Below, piece by piece: positions 1 to 16,489 of a DNA stretch of 64,000 bases. The translations under genes were made by a program, and so were the position numbers. Numbering within the stretch: position 1 is the first letter of the stretch; every line of letters starts with the position of its first letter. The DNA comes from Cucumis sativus (lineage: Eukaryota; Streptophyta; Magnoliopsida; Cucurbitales; Cucurbitaceae), in assembly GCF_000004075.3 (NCBI RefSeq), contig NC_026659.2:27794272-27858271 (forward strand). Reading direction: 5' to 3'. Under the pieces are notes generated by a model that did no database searches, had not been told where the DNA came from, and worked only from the letters and a program-made list of their open reading frames with translations.

Positions 1-1126
1 ATCGATTCGAATCTAAACTTATCGAGTCGAACATAACTTGAGCATCGTTCAACCAAAGTTGGTACTTTTGAGGGGGAAGAGGAAGATGAATTCTAGTTTC
101 TCAAGTTACTCTTTTGGAAGTTGATATAGCTTTAAGAGAGAGACTTTGTCCAATTTGTGTCAACGAAGTCTTCAACCGAAGAGGCCGGGGGATTGAATTG
201 AATTGAATTATCCAACTGAACGCGTTTTGGCGCAATAAAATTTCCCTAACCAAAAAAACCCATCACACCCGCAACCATGTTCCAATTTCATTCATTTTTC
301 TTTTTATTTTTCTATGATAAGTCTTCGTACTTAGCAGACAAAACCCACCCATAAGCCTCACCGATTCTCTTTCTTCCTCTACCTTCAACAATCGACTTGC
401 TCAACCACAGCTCGACTTTGTCTTCAGCTATGTCTTTATTGCTTATCGCTTTCTGTTCTTTGCTTAAAGATCCACGACCCCTTTGATTATTTCCCCACAT
501 GGGTCTATGAGTTTCTTTGACGACTTCAATTTTTTTTTGCTGATTACCTCTTTTGATTTATGGGTTTTTGTCTAGATTTGATTCTGGGTTGTGCTAAATA
601 GTTTTTGAGAAGAGATTGGGGCAGTTTGGTGATGTGGCTTTTGTAGTTCATCTTCAGATTTGATTAGATATAGGGATTGAGGCATTGACTTTTGTACTTG
701 TTTACTTTTTTCTTCATCTTTTGGGTGTATCTCCTTTTTGAGCGTTTACTTCATATCCGATTGCTCTGCCATTTCTGTACCAATTAGTGGTTCTCAAGTT
801 TTGGGGATGATTCTAATTATGATTCTTGATTCTGTTTGATGCTGTTTATGGTTTGTTTATTGTAATTCTATGGTTACTTACTTTATGAGCTAGACCCAAG
901 TCTTTGTTCCGTTTATCCTACCGAGATTTCAGTGTGATGTTTTGGGGGTTGACTTGGATAATTGTGTATTGAGCTTTTGAAGATCGGATCTTAATTAGTT
1001 TGGTGTCAAATTGTATAGAATCAATCACATCGCGTATAATTGGAATGTGTCATTGTGCTTGAATTGAGGAAGTTGCTGGAAGGTTTTTGAGGAAGTTGCT
1101 GGAAGGTTTTTGAGTTGTGGGAATCG
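1..1126 (+). other. Upstream region and 5' leader of the kinase gene
   Basis: No coding region is supported here. The stretch lies before the CDPK start codon and should hold its promoter and 5' untranslated leader. From about 500 to 1060 it is T-rich with many short ATG-started frames, which looks like a leader intron, but I could not fix its splice sites. The last 60 bases hold a perfect short tandem duplication, listed separately. Confidence 0.5.
1068..1113 (+). repeat. Perfect 23-bp tandem duplication just before the CDPK start
   Basis: Two identical 23-bp units lie head to tail at 1068-1090 and 1091-1113, each beginning ggaagttgct and ending tttttga. The match extends two bases (ga) upstream of the first unit. 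The second copy ends 13 bases before the ATG at 1127, so the duplication sits in the 5' leader. Confidence 0.9.
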
Positions 1127-4122
<2,996 letters not shown>

Positions 4123-5582
4123 TTTTCAATGTAAAGGTATCATTCAAGTTTAGTTTCTTTATTGTTCTTGCCTGCAAATTACTGTAGCAAGGAGTCGGGG
4201 CTGCTCGCCCGCTCGTTCTCATGCATTCGAAACCGCGTCATTCATTTCGATCGATCTCTTCCTTTTTCCCCGTATTCTTGGCCAGAATCAACGTAATACT
4301 TAGAGTACTATACAGAGAAAAAGGCATATATTTTTTCTTCTTTTTTCCCCCTTACATTGTTTTGTATCATTACGTAAGACTCTTGATGAGTAATGGAAAT
4401 TTGAATTCTGTTTTAAGAGCTTTTGAAATAAATATAGCCTTAGAAAATTAACCTTGAAAATAATGTAGAAAGATGGAGTTGATTTAACAATGTCTCTAAA
4501 CTTCGAATCATTAGTAGGTCGACGATAGATTTAACTTTTAACGTTAAAATTTGTCGTGACAACTTATGTGTGAAAATAAATTAAGTGATATTATTTACCA
4601 TTAAATAAAATATTAAGATCGTATCTAGTTACAATACATAATATATAGTTAAAATCATTTACATCATCATGTTTTACCCAACAATTTCATGCGGATTTAC
4701 TAGTGTAAATGGTATATCTTTATGTAAACATAAGTAGATTTACGTACGAATGATGGGAGCACGTGACTTCTCATATTATCGATTTTTTTATTTTAATATT
4801 AATTTTGGTGTTAGATTACAATATATATATATATGTAATAATATTTTATTTTAAATCAGATACCATTGTAGCATCATGTCGTTTCAATATTTACAATTGT
4901 CAGTATTTACAATTGTCAGAAAATAGATTTCATAATATCTTATATTGAGAAAAATTTATTGGATAAGTTAGATAATAAATTTATCATAATCGATTTCAAA
5001 ATATTGAAAACTCGTAGAAAACAATTGTAATACGTATTAAATTAATTAATCTTTAAAGCTATTGATATTTTTTAGTGTCTATTATATAGTGTTCTTGTAT
5101 AAAATTTCTGAACCAACCAATGTATTTAATTGGTTAAAATATTATTTTAGTCCCTATGTCTTAGGGTTGTTCAATTTCTATCTATGTACTTTCAAACGTC
5201 CAATTTTAATCAAAAATACATTATTAAAATTTAAATAAAGTATCTTAACGGTTATTCTTTTTATTATTGAAATGGACTATATAATAATTTACCTAGGAAA
5301 AAAATGCCATATGTGATCATATATTTTCAAAATTAATTACTAAGAATCCTAACAATATATGAATTTTTTAACAAAAAAAACATGAAAAATAGAAATAGAC
5401 ACTAAATTTGAAATGATAATTTTAAAAAATTAAAATTTTGACAAAATATTTATAAAATATTACAAAATATCGAATTCTATTAATAACAGAGTTCAATCTT
5501 GTATGAGTGATATTGATACAGAGAGTTATAGAAATTTATTTTATCATGTTTGAAAATGATCAAATTTAAAATTTATTAAAAT

Positions 5583-5638
<56 letters not shown>

Positions 5639-5773
5639 TTACTGTACGGACCGTTCATCGCAATATTGGCGCCATTGTAGAACCGGAAAAAACCTCCACG
5701 CAATAAACTTTGATCTTGAATTTGATTGAGATTTAAGATACTTCATAGTTCTTCCTCGCCTTTATTCTCATTC
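4123..5773. other. Intergenic region between the kinase and the nucleoporin
   Basis: It holds the 3' untranslated region of the kinase gene, then very AT-rich DNA with no supported gene. A long TA microsatellite lies near its right end, directly upstream of the presumed nucleoporin promoter. The final ~140 bases are less AT-rich and are the likely start region of the next transcript. Confidence 0.6.
5588..5634. repeat. (TA)n microsatellite, about 23 units
   Basis: An uninterrupted alternating TA run of 47 bases. It lies about 140 bp upstream of the nucleoporin start codon. Runs of this length usually vary between individuals. Confidence 0.95.
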
Positions 5774-8700
5774 ATGGTGACTGCGAGGCAACAGAAAAAC
5801 CTTGAAGAAGAAGATGAAGAAGGGTTGGGAAGGGTTAGGAAGTTAATAGATGAAAGATTCGTTAAGAAATCACCGCCGAAACCTTATGATCGGCCGCCAG
5901 ATGGCATAAGAACGTCTGGAAACAATTCGTGGATCTTGAAGCTCGTTGATCCAGGTCAAAGGCTCATTTCCTCTGGTTCTCGAATGCTTTTTTCCTCCGT
6001 GATCCGAAAATTTCCTCACCATTTAACGTCTCGTGTTTCGTCTCAAGGTTTGTTATGTTAAAACTTGTGTATGATTTTCCTTATGGCTCTGTAGTGGATC
6101 ATTCACAGACGTTATTACTGGAGTTGGTTTTTCTGATCATCCATCTAAGAATACTTACGTACTATATTTAAGACTGTTTTTCTTTTACGAACTTTATTAG
6201 ATAAGTAGCATCTGATTTTGTTATTTCCAAGAGTAATCTGCTCGTTTATTATTATTTTTTCTTTCATGCATCAGAATCAAGCCAGTCAAGAAAGGATGAC
6301 AACAAGGTCGATGTAACAGTAAGTAGATGATATGAATGTTCTTTTAAACTTTATGGCCATCGATTATTATATGCTTAGTTATAAAAAGTTAGCTATCTAT
6401 ATTGTCATTAATGCATCGTCCTTGATTAATCTAATTGGAAAATTTTTGTGGTATGCAAATTTACTTGCTAAGGCCCCTTTTGAGGTCCGAGTAGCAACCA
6501 ACGTAGGTGATAATCGGAGTAGATCATCTGATCAATTTTTAATGATGGAGCTTGAGAAAACTTTGAAGCAAAAGACCTTCACCAGGTAACTTTTGGAGTA
6601 TACATTACTTTTATGGTTCATGAGTAACATTTCAGGTAGTTCAGATTTTATTTTCTTATTGTTTTTACTTCATTTTCCTTCTATGCAGTCTTGTTTCAGT
6701 AACTTTTGGTTTGCATTGTTTCTGTTTTCTATATTTTCCATTGTAGTGAAATGTAATAGAATTTTCAAAGTTAACCATTTTTATAGACTTGTTTTTTTAG
6801 CTCTTGAGATTATTACTATGACTCATTAAAATGAAAATCACTTTGCAGGTCTGAGATTAATCATTTGACAACGTTATTGCATTCAAGAAATGGTGATTTA
6901 CCCGTTGTGCATAAGGAGAAAAGTTTCAAGTTTATCTCTTCCATTCCAGAACCTAACAGGAAGGAGTTTGTAAAAATACCAAATTCAGAAGTTAGGATGG
7001 GCAGGCCATCGATTTCAACCCCCATTTTGAGTTCAAGTGTACGGCTCTTTCTTTTCTTTCCCCATTTCTTAGTGCCTTACGTTTTTTTTACCACTGTGAT
7101 TTCATTTAGTGGTCAAAATGCCTTCAGGTACTTGATGGAGATATTTCTTCACCTGCAGAGGTTGCAAGGGCATACATGGGGAGTAGAGAGTCAAAAGTTT
7201 GTCCTTCAATGCGATCTCTGAGAGCTCAAGGACTTGGAAAAAATTCAACTGATTCAACTAGTTTAACCAATATGTTGCTTGCACCACCATCTATTAGTCA
7301 GGTACTTGCAGGAATTGTTCTATAACTTTAAACTCTCAAGCCCGCTCTACAGTGTACAGCATGAGTCAGTGGCCCTCTTCCAGAGTTCATACAACATTCA
7401 TTAGCAAGGTTTTATGAGACCCCTAGTGTGTTTTCTTGGTCAGGCTTTCGTGTTGAGATCACTGATAACGAGAACGTATTTGAGAATTTAAGGAAGATTT
7501 TATAATCTAACCATTCTGCATGTCTCAGATGCTCTGTTTAATCGAGTTGCAGATTGAACCATTGATTGTATTTTTTTTCTACCATATGCAGGGTTTGAAA
7601 CGTAGGAGCTCATTTCTTGATAATCACATCAGATCCATTGTTTCTCTGCGCAAAATTCGACAAAAACCTAACATTCATCTTTCAAAAGGATTAAGCTTAC
7701 CTATTTCTGCTAGGCCTATTTCTGTCCCTGTAGTTGGACTTAGTTTTGATGCTTCCCAGAGCTCCAAATTTGGGAGAACTCAGAATTTTCCATCTTGTAT
7801 TTGGAACTCACAACTGTCTACTAAACCAAATAAAACTTTTGCAAGAAAGTTTATTACGAACGTGGAGAGTGATAACATTCCTGGTGCAGGTAGCAGCTCT
7901 ATTTATACTCTTTCAAGGTCTTCTAAGATGGCTTCTAAAATATTGGAGCAGCTTGAAAAGTTGACCTCTCCAAAGGAGAAAGTATCTACATTTAATCTAC
8001 TTCCTGTTAGGGAAAAATATCACCCTAAGCTGTCACCAGCCGAAGTAGTTGGGCATCTCAAAAGTGTGAAGGATGTGGACTTGCCCAGAGACGACAAGCA
8101 GTCAAATAGTTTGCTTGGGATCTCATATCAGGGCAACCGAGAAAACACTTTCCAACATAAAGAGAAGCTGGAAAAACTGAAATCATCGGATCCTCATCCT
8201 AATCGTGATTTACTGAAGGACTATGGATCAATGGGTTCTAGTAAGGATTCCATGAATGATCAAGGAATGCCTGAATCTGCTGTGGTGAAATCTACTATTC
8301 AGCCCCCAAAAGACAAACAGGCATTTCCAATGTTGCCTGACAAGGTTTGTAACGTTTAAACTTTCTTTGTAATGGCAAAACATTTCGGCAAAAGCACTCA
8401 ATAATATCTTGATGTTCTTTTTCTAATTTTCCGCATCCTCACTCATAAATCTCATGGTGAAAATCTGCTGTTGAATTTTGTCTCAATACTCTTGAACTTC
8501 CAAAAGTTTCAAATGATACTCTTAAACTTTCATAAAAAGTTCATAAATACCCTTACTTCTAATTTTGGATAGAAATCGGTAGTAGTACGTTGTTTCAAAA
8601 GTACGTATGAACTTTAAAACTTCAAAAGCCTAATTAAAATCCATACATTATTATAATTTTTTCTTCTACTTATCATTTGCTTCTTTACTACTATAATATT

Positions 8701-11019
8701 TGGTAGTAACGTGAGAATGTTCAATAAGATTGTTATATTTGCAGCAGTTAAATAACTATTTGAATGATCAAATATATTATCTCTGGTTTCTTTCTTTTGA
8801 ATATATGTTTGTTTAAATTCTTTGAATCTTTAACCAATCTCACCACCTTTCTCAATGATAGGATAGTGTTTACCAAGATGAAAGTTCTGCCGCTAGAGTT
8901 GCACCTGCCACTGCTGAGGTTAGAGAAGGTGATGTTTCTTTGGCTGTGAGACAAACAACTGCTAATGAGTCCCTCTCTCCAGCAAGGATACAAAAACCAT
9001 CTGAAGTAATAGTGGGTTCTTCTCTCTACGGAAGTTCTGATTCGGAAACTTTCGGTGACAGCATTGATGATGATATCGATACCGGACTAACTTTTCAAAA
9101 TGCATCTTCACTTTGCACTTCACAGCCAGAAACTAATGATTCTTTTGGAAATAAGAATCTTCCAGAAAATAAGCAAATTGTTTCTCCAGTTTTTAGCTTT
9201 GTAAATAATGTCTCTCCACGTAAACAGCCAATCGCTAGTTCTGCTGCATTGGATATTGGTAATAAGGATGATTCTCTTACAGAATTATGTGCTGATTCTG
9301 AAAATGTCAATGAACCTTCATACCCATACACGCAGTGCAATCCAGCTTCTTCAAACGATAAGCTAGATTCCTCTTGGAGGTCAGTATATTCATTTCGCTC
9401 TTTATTAAGAAATATAGTTTTGTAGTCTTTCCATTATCTTCTATAAATTAGAGAAACATATACAAGTCTATTTTGGTTTTGAGTGGGTTGATAGCTTGTC
9501 TCCCCTTTTTATCCACGTCTCCTTTATTAATGAAAAGCTCTTTCTTATATTTATTTATTTCTTTTTTAAAAAAAGGACCTTGAATGTATGGAAAACGTTG
9601 TTGGAAGTATTTAAGATTCCTTCTAACTGGACGTGAATTTAATGGAAAGAGAATCATTTGTGAAGTTCTTAAGGGAAGAAAAGAACATTAAAGCACGATC
9701 ATCAACATATTCTAAATGATATTTGTTTGAAAACTGACATTTCATCTTTCTTCATTTCTTACAACATCTTTGCACTCGTTCACTTCTTATATCTGGAAAA
9801 TTTGTTTCCTTCATGTTTACTGTCCATCCAATTGAGTTTATTGAAGAATCTGTATCATGTAACTGATTGGGATGATCTTTCAAATTTTCTTTTCACCAGG
9901 ACCTGCAATGATGCATTCTCATCCTCTGTTTCCCTATCAGCTGGACTTGCATTCTCATTTAGCTCGAATCCTGGCAATCAAAGTCCAAATGATGGCCTTT
10001 CTATTTCATGTCCATCTCTATACTCTTCCTATAGTCCATCAACTGGGTTTATGAATCGAAGTTCATCCAGAAATATCTTCCTCTCTGCCCCGTATGCTAT
10101 CAACAACGCTAATATAATCACAACTATGGCATCTTTATTTTCTCCAACGACTTCAGGCGCAGGAAGTTATGAAGACGAGATCAAGCAGGATGCAAGCCTA
10201 CGCAATGTAAATGACACTTATTTCAGCAGCATAACTACACCTGCAAATTCTCACTACAGTATGTTCAGCTTCGGTTCTGCAGCAACACCTTCGTTTGTGA
10301 CTAATCTGTTGAGTAAACCTACTGTTAGCAGTGCAACTGAGCTCAGTGCTCCGGACGTTTCTGTTGAAAAGGAATTTATAGCTAATGCGGAAAAAACATC
10401 CATGATTTTAGAATCATCCACGTCTCATGTATCATCGGGGATGGCTGGAAAAGCATCCGTCTGTTGTGGCCTTTCTTTTGGGTGCTCATCTCCTGCTTCT
10501 GAACAGTTTAATTCAGGAAATAGGCCATCAGAATTTCCCATCACTGGGTTCACTAGTGCCCACGCAACTTCAACCATCAGTACCTCCAATGTTTCTACAT
10601 CTAGTACACTTCTTGAATTTGAGTCATTTACCGGGGCATCTTTCAGTTCTATACGTTGTACAACCTCAGCAGCAGCATTAGCAAATTCCACGCCTGTTTT
10701 GAGTAATTCGTATCCCAAAGTTGCTTTTAGCGTTTCTTCAGTCAATAATGACTGTGAAGAGCAGGGAACCTCCAAGGACAATGTTCCACTTTTCAGTCAA
10801 AAGCCAAAATTTTCTTTTGGCTCAGGCACATCCGAATTAACTCTCTTTCAAGTTGGAAAATTAGAGAACCAGCAGACTTTGGCCGAACCCCAAAATTCAT
10901 ATCCATATATGGCTGCTTCCAACAGCCTAGAAGCTAAAGCTGGAGGCAGCTTCTCCTTGAATGCTGGTGGCAGCGACAAGGCTAACCGGAGATCTGTGAA
11001 GTTCAAACGAAGGAAATAA
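5774..11019 (+). CDS. NUP1: FG-repeat nucleoporin, NUP1/NUP136-like (possibly KAKU4-like)
   Basis: Probable nuclear-basket protein. Eight exons: 5774-6047, 6275-6318, 6473-6585, 6849-7038, 7128-7301, 7592-8344, 8862-9379, 9900-11019; phases close to a 1061-residue protein. The first ATG is at 5774. Visible features, in order: an acidic start; PYDRPP at 37-42; a segment at about 52-80 with SWILKLVDPGQRLISSG, a pattern I associate with plant NUP1 and KAKU4; a motif around 214-240 with SPAEVARAYMG; long Ser-rich disordered sequence; and, in the last exon, FG motifs such as FSFGSA, LSFGCS and FSFGSG. The protein ends in a basic tail, RRSVKFKRRK. It is shorter than Arabidopsis NUP136 (about 1.3 kb residues from memory). 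The acceptor of exon 3 (tgctaag) is the weakest junction. KAKU4 is the main alternative. Confidence 0.78.
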
Positions 11020-12004
11020 TGAGAGCAACACCGGTAGAGTTGATTTTGCAGCCTAAACTATGCAGAGCCATGCATTGAAAACAGTTAAGTACTAGTGCTA
11101 GACATACAACAGAGTCATCTATCCTGTATTTTTCTTATTTCTTATGTTTAAATGAAGAAGTAATCTCATTATAGACAGTTTCTTATGATTGATTTTTCTC
11201 TGATCAGTTCATTCAGGTTTGTGACGATGTATTTTCACTGTTATGGGATCCGCAAAGTTCACAAGACAGAATTCAGGTAAGGACAAACCTTCATAAATCC
11301 AACTCTTCTTTTTTTCTCTTACACATCCAAATGTTCTTTTCTCTAGATTCCTTTTCTTTTTCTTTTTTTTTCTTGAATTGTTTGTTGGGTCTAATACAAA
11401 GAATATAGTTTTGCATAACATGGAGTAACATCCACACACACACACACACTCCCCACCTCCCATACCAACCCACAACAGCCCCATTAGGCTTAATAATATA
11501 TACCCTTTTTTCAACCAATCATTGAAAATATGCAAAACCATTCAAGGAAAGAAAAAAAAAATAGGAAGCCAAAACATTGACAAGGAGTTTATGTTCATTG
11601 AACAAACTATGTTTTCTTTTTTCTTTTTGGGAGGGTGCAAGAAAGTGAGAATACTCGTCCTTGCGTCAAATATAGACCAAACAAAGGGCCACATCTCTAA
11701 TCAATAATCTCTTTTTCTTCTCTAAATTTGTATGTATAATAAATAATTGGCTTTTTATGTTTCTTATTAGTGTTAATATCCCATTACTATTTTAGAATAT
11801 AGAGAGAATGGCTTTACCTAGACGAAATGCAAGTGCTCTTCTTGGCTGTTCCATTGAAAATACGACCTTCAACTTTTTGGCCCTTTTCCATAGCTTGAAT
11901 TGACACCATCTTTGTTTTATAAGAAGTTTTTGGTGGGGGGATTTCATGATGTTTCAATTTTTTATAGCTTCAATTGCTTTCAATTTTATATTTAATAGAT
12001 TTAG

Positions 12005-12225
12005 AGTTATTTTGAAATATAGTAAAAAATTTACAAAATATTAACAATTATCGATGTCTATTTGTGATAGATTGTGATTGACCGCAATAGACTATTATAT
12101 GTGTCCATCTCTATCACATGATAGACACTAATAATTTTGTATATTAGTCTATCGTGATCTATTACAAATAAATTATGATATTTTTAAAAATTTTTAAAAA
12201 TTTTGTCATTTAAAATAAATTTTCA
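12005..12225. mobile_element. Foldback (MITE-like) element, copy A
   Basis: Imperfect inverted repeat whose arms both contain versions of tttgtgatagattgtgatt and flank a centre rich in tctatcac/gatagac. The outer arms are A/T-rich with aaaattt and caaaata runs. Related sequences recur at 12895, 45205, 45490, 46966 and 48045. Borders are approximate and I could not identify a target duplication. No coding capacity is present. Confidence 0.6.
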
Positions 12226-12894
12226 TAAATTTATGGATTAAAAAAATGAAAGCTCATGTAGTAAGATTGTAATTTTAAAAGTTTGACACAAACTTCCAAA
12301 TTCTTGGACGAAATTTATAATTTAACTTACTTTTTTTTAATTGTGGTTTGGGTTCTTTAAAGTACAAATGGAATGTGAGAATTTGAACTTTGGACTTCAA
12401 CGAAACAATTCGATTATTGTTAGGTTCACTCTTTGCTTTTCTTTATCATTTGTCGTTATTAATTAATAATATTAACAAATGTTGGAATTAAAGTAGAGTT
12501 TAGCAATTGGATTATATCACTAACCTGTGGTTGCATAACCATTAGCAGCTGTAATGGAAAAGGTCGAAATGACGAAATTGAAACAAACAAAAAAAAAACA
12601 TCTAATTTAAAAGAACAGTTCACATGATATTGTCACCATTATTTATTATAGTAATAACCTATAATTTAGATTTAATAATCATTGGATTAGTCTTAATAAT
12701 AATAATAATAATAACCTAATCTTCGACAACGAAATATTTTTAAAATACAAACACATTTTCATCGGTCAAAGTTTGTTTTGGTTTTTCTTGTCCTCTTTAG
12801 GGCCAATTATGCAATTTCCTTATTAGTGTATTCTCTCTTTTATGTATACGTGTATACATACACACACATAATTGTTTTTGTATTATTATTATTA

Positions 12895-13165
12895 GGGATG
12901 TTTTAAAAAATATGTTCAAAGAAATCAAAATATTTATAAATATAACATAATTTTACTGTTAGCTACAACTGATGACATATATTACAGTCTATAGATGTTT
13001 ATCTATGTTGTGATTAGATATAAATGGTGGTTTATTGTTGTCTATCGAAGTATACAAATGTCTATTGATATTGTGATAAACACACGTAGTAGTTTGCAAT
13101 AGATAGTAAAATTTTATTATATTTGTTAATATTTTCAACAGTTTTGTCATCTAAGACAATTTTTT
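12895..13165. mobile_element. Foldback (MITE-like) element, copy B
   Basis: The left arm (aaatataacataattttact) pairs with the right arm read in reverse complement (aaatataataaaattttact). The centre carries gtctata, gtctatcga and tgtctattgat motifs as in copy A. Borders are approximate. Non-coding. Confidence 0.6.
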
Positions 13166-13484
13166 TTTTGGAGTTCAATGTAAAGACCAACAAAATGGTA
13201 AAATTTTCAAAATAAAATAATTGTTGTTGCCATGGGGATATCCTTTGTTTTGTGAGTCAACCTTCCCTTCTAGTTAATTCAAAAGGTTCATAAAGAATTT
13301 TAACAACTTTCCTTTTCTTTGAATATTGTCTCATTTAATGTATTTAATTGTTTTTTCCTTAAAAAAGAGTAAACAACATCCTATTATCTATTTTGACCTT
13401 TAAAAACGTTCACATTTCATAAAAGAAAGAATGAATTTTCATGTGTATTTTCAATAAACATATATTTTTAAATAGAGTAAAATG

Positions 13485-13590
13485 AATTGATATATTTACG
13501 AAATATAGTAAAGTTTTTTATCTATATTGATGGTGGTGATAAAATGTTAACAAAATTAAAAATTTTACCGTATTTTATAAATATTTTTCT
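13485..13590. mobile_element. Possible partial foldback element
   Basis: Short stretch with tttacgaaatatagtaaag on the left and an A/T-rich right arm (taccgtattttataaat) that reads back to it as an imperfect reverse complement. It looks like a decayed or truncated relative of copies A and B. Weak evidence. Confidence 0.3.
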
Positions 13591-16489
13591 AACAACTTTA
13601 CAATTTACAATTCTACTATGATAAAACTATCAACTATCAAGTCCCTTTTTCACACCTTTTTTTATGGATAAAATATATGTTCTTTAATTATGTTTATTTT
13701 AATTTTTGTAAATACTATATCTTGAGTATTATTTGGTGATAAAAAGTTTCAAGGTAAAATATTAATAACATAACGTCTCATGATATATTGTTAAGACATC
13801 TTTTGATTTCTTAGACCTACAAATTTTTTTCTACCTTTGGATGTATTTTTGGACTAACACTACAATTTTCAATAACGCCAAAATCTATATTGAAAAAGAA
13901 AAAAGTCTATAAATAATATATTTTTCATACTCTTATAATATATCAATGATAGATCAATATTTGTAATATGATTTATCAATTATCACTCCAACAAACGGAC
14001 ATATTTGTAAATGTTATTTGTAATTTTATCATATATATATACATATATATATATAATGAATTTGGTTTGAAATATTCAAAAGGCAATAGAGACTTTGTCA
14101 AAAACTACCTTAGGTTGGTTTCGCCGGAAATATTACATTATTCTTAAAATATCAACCAATTTCGCTTTTTTTTTTAATTAATACAATACTCTCTCTTTTT
14201 TATTTTCTACAAGTGATCTATCATTGGATGAAGGACGTAATAAGCTATGATAATTAAATAAATAAAATGCCGACTTTGGAATGCAATCTTTTATTATCAT
14301 TATTATTATTTTTCTCTTTTTCTAAATTGAATGCTATTATTGCTAACATTTAACCTATTGATATCGAGGATAAATCATTTGACCAATTTTTATATTTAAA
14401 ATTATAGATCTCAAAAATTAACTATCTAAGCATTTTTTTCAATGCAACAATTGTAAGTTGAAATCGAACATTTTATTTTTGGATCTGAACTCGACTACAA
14501 TTACGTAAATATATTGAAACTTTATTGAATTTTTGTGTTTGAGGTTAAACAATGTGAATGCATTTATTTATAGTTTGAAACTATATGTTAAATTTAACCC
14601 ACACAAATCTTTATTACTAATAAAATGTGAATTAGTTACAATCAAATGTGTGAAAATAGTTTATCTCTTCATTCACAAACAATTTATGAAACAATAATTT
14701 GTAATTCTTATTTAATTTATTCTTATAAAAAAAAATTGAGAGACGTTTATTTTTCTAGGTATATTTCTCATAATAAATTAGTTGTTTGATTTTTAGGTAC
14801 GCCAAATAAACCATAAACAAGTTAACAACATAATTGGCATATTGGATATCACTTTAGAATTCATTTTTAAAATATCTCAATTTTTTTTTATTTTGAAAAA
14901 CTAAAATTAATTGTATACTTTGGGGTTTTTAATAATTAAATAATGATTTCTCTTAATAGTTTACATTACAAGAATTGGAATAAAATCAGAGAATAAGATT
15001 CCTTCTTCTTTTATTGGCATTTCACATAATTCTCTTAAAATAAATAAATAGATAGAGAGAAAGAGAAAGCAAAAGCAACGAATCATTTTCATTCCTAAAC
15101 TTGTAGAGAACTCATTCTTTATAATTTTTTTAAATTATATATAAATACTGTTGTGATTTTTTCTTTTATATTAGTTATTTTGTTAGTTAACAGAATCAAT
15201 CATAATCCACTTTCTTCTTCTTCTTTTTTTCAATATTTCCATTTCTAAAATTAATTTTATGAAACTTACTTTGGATTTTGTATTTTAATTTCCATAAATA
15301 AATAAATTTGTCTTGATATTATAATTTTTTGTTTAATTGAGCATAAATTTAGCAAAGAAGAAAAAAAAAAAACTAAGTTGGAGCTCCAAACTTTTCCACC
15401 TCTTTTTCTTAAAAAAAACAAAAAAAAAAACTATTTTTTCACCTCTTTTAGATAATGAGTATTATTACATGAAATTGTAACAAAACCACATACATACATA
15501 TATATAAAAGAATTGTGAGTGTTTGTAGTCAAAATTTTTGCAAAAGTAAAATCAAGGTTACATCTATTTACGATTGGAAGAAAATTTACATGTACCCACA
15601 ACCTTAAAAAAAGTATTCGATGAGGTTTCACATAATGTGACTGTTAGATTCATTGTTCGATTACGAGAAAAAAGTATATTAAATTTATAACAAGTGATAA
15701 ATAGAGAACAAGTAAATTTGTGAACCATGTCTAATGCAATATGTGGTTACGTCAAGTTTAATTAATTAATGCAAAAATTAAGCTATCAACAACTTTTCCA
15801 AAATTTATAAATCTAAAAATCTTTAAAATTCTTTGTAGCATACATATTTCTTATTATACAATAAATGTCTATAAGCATAAGTTTAAGACCAAAAAATTTT
15901 TGGTCTTATATCTAGATTTTTTGTTGTGAGAATGATTCTATTTAATTTTTTAGAGAAAAAAAATAAAATTTTATATAACAAATGAGTTTAAAATAGTTCA
16001 AACATAAAATCATATAATATATTATTATTCATACATAAACGAACAGCCGAATGTGTAGAAACTACTTCTTACCCTCTTTCAAAGGTCGAGTAGTTACACT
16101 AAGCCCTAATCTTACATAAAAGTAGACCTTTTTACTCATAAATGAACTAGATTAGTTGATAGTTTAATCCAAAGTGTGGTACTACTAAAATCTTTGAAAT
16201 CGAGATAACAAAAAATAAAGTAGATAGAAAGATTTAAAACGAGTTGAATATATTTACAAAATATAGAAAAATGATAGACTTGTCCGATAATAGATTGAAA
16301 CTTTCATATATATATATATATACCAAAATGATAATTTTATTAATATTAAGAATAAGAATGAAAATATATAAATAATAATGGAAGAGTGGAGCCCAAAGGG
16401 AAAAAGGGGTCCAATGGAAAAACCTTTTTAACACTTTATTTTCCAATCTATAAATATCCATTTTCATCCTTTTTGTTCAATTCTTTCTT

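Noticed and set aside
4763-4948. 61-codon open frame on the plus strand in AT-rich DNA
   Set aside because: The translation is rich in Ile, Tyr and Phe, as expected for random AT-rich sequence, and no splice partners or motifs are seen.
10425-10781. 118-codon open frame antisense to the nucleoporin last exon
   Set aside because: It lies wholly inside a supported coding exon on the opposite strand. It has no recognisable domain and is best read as a shadow frame.
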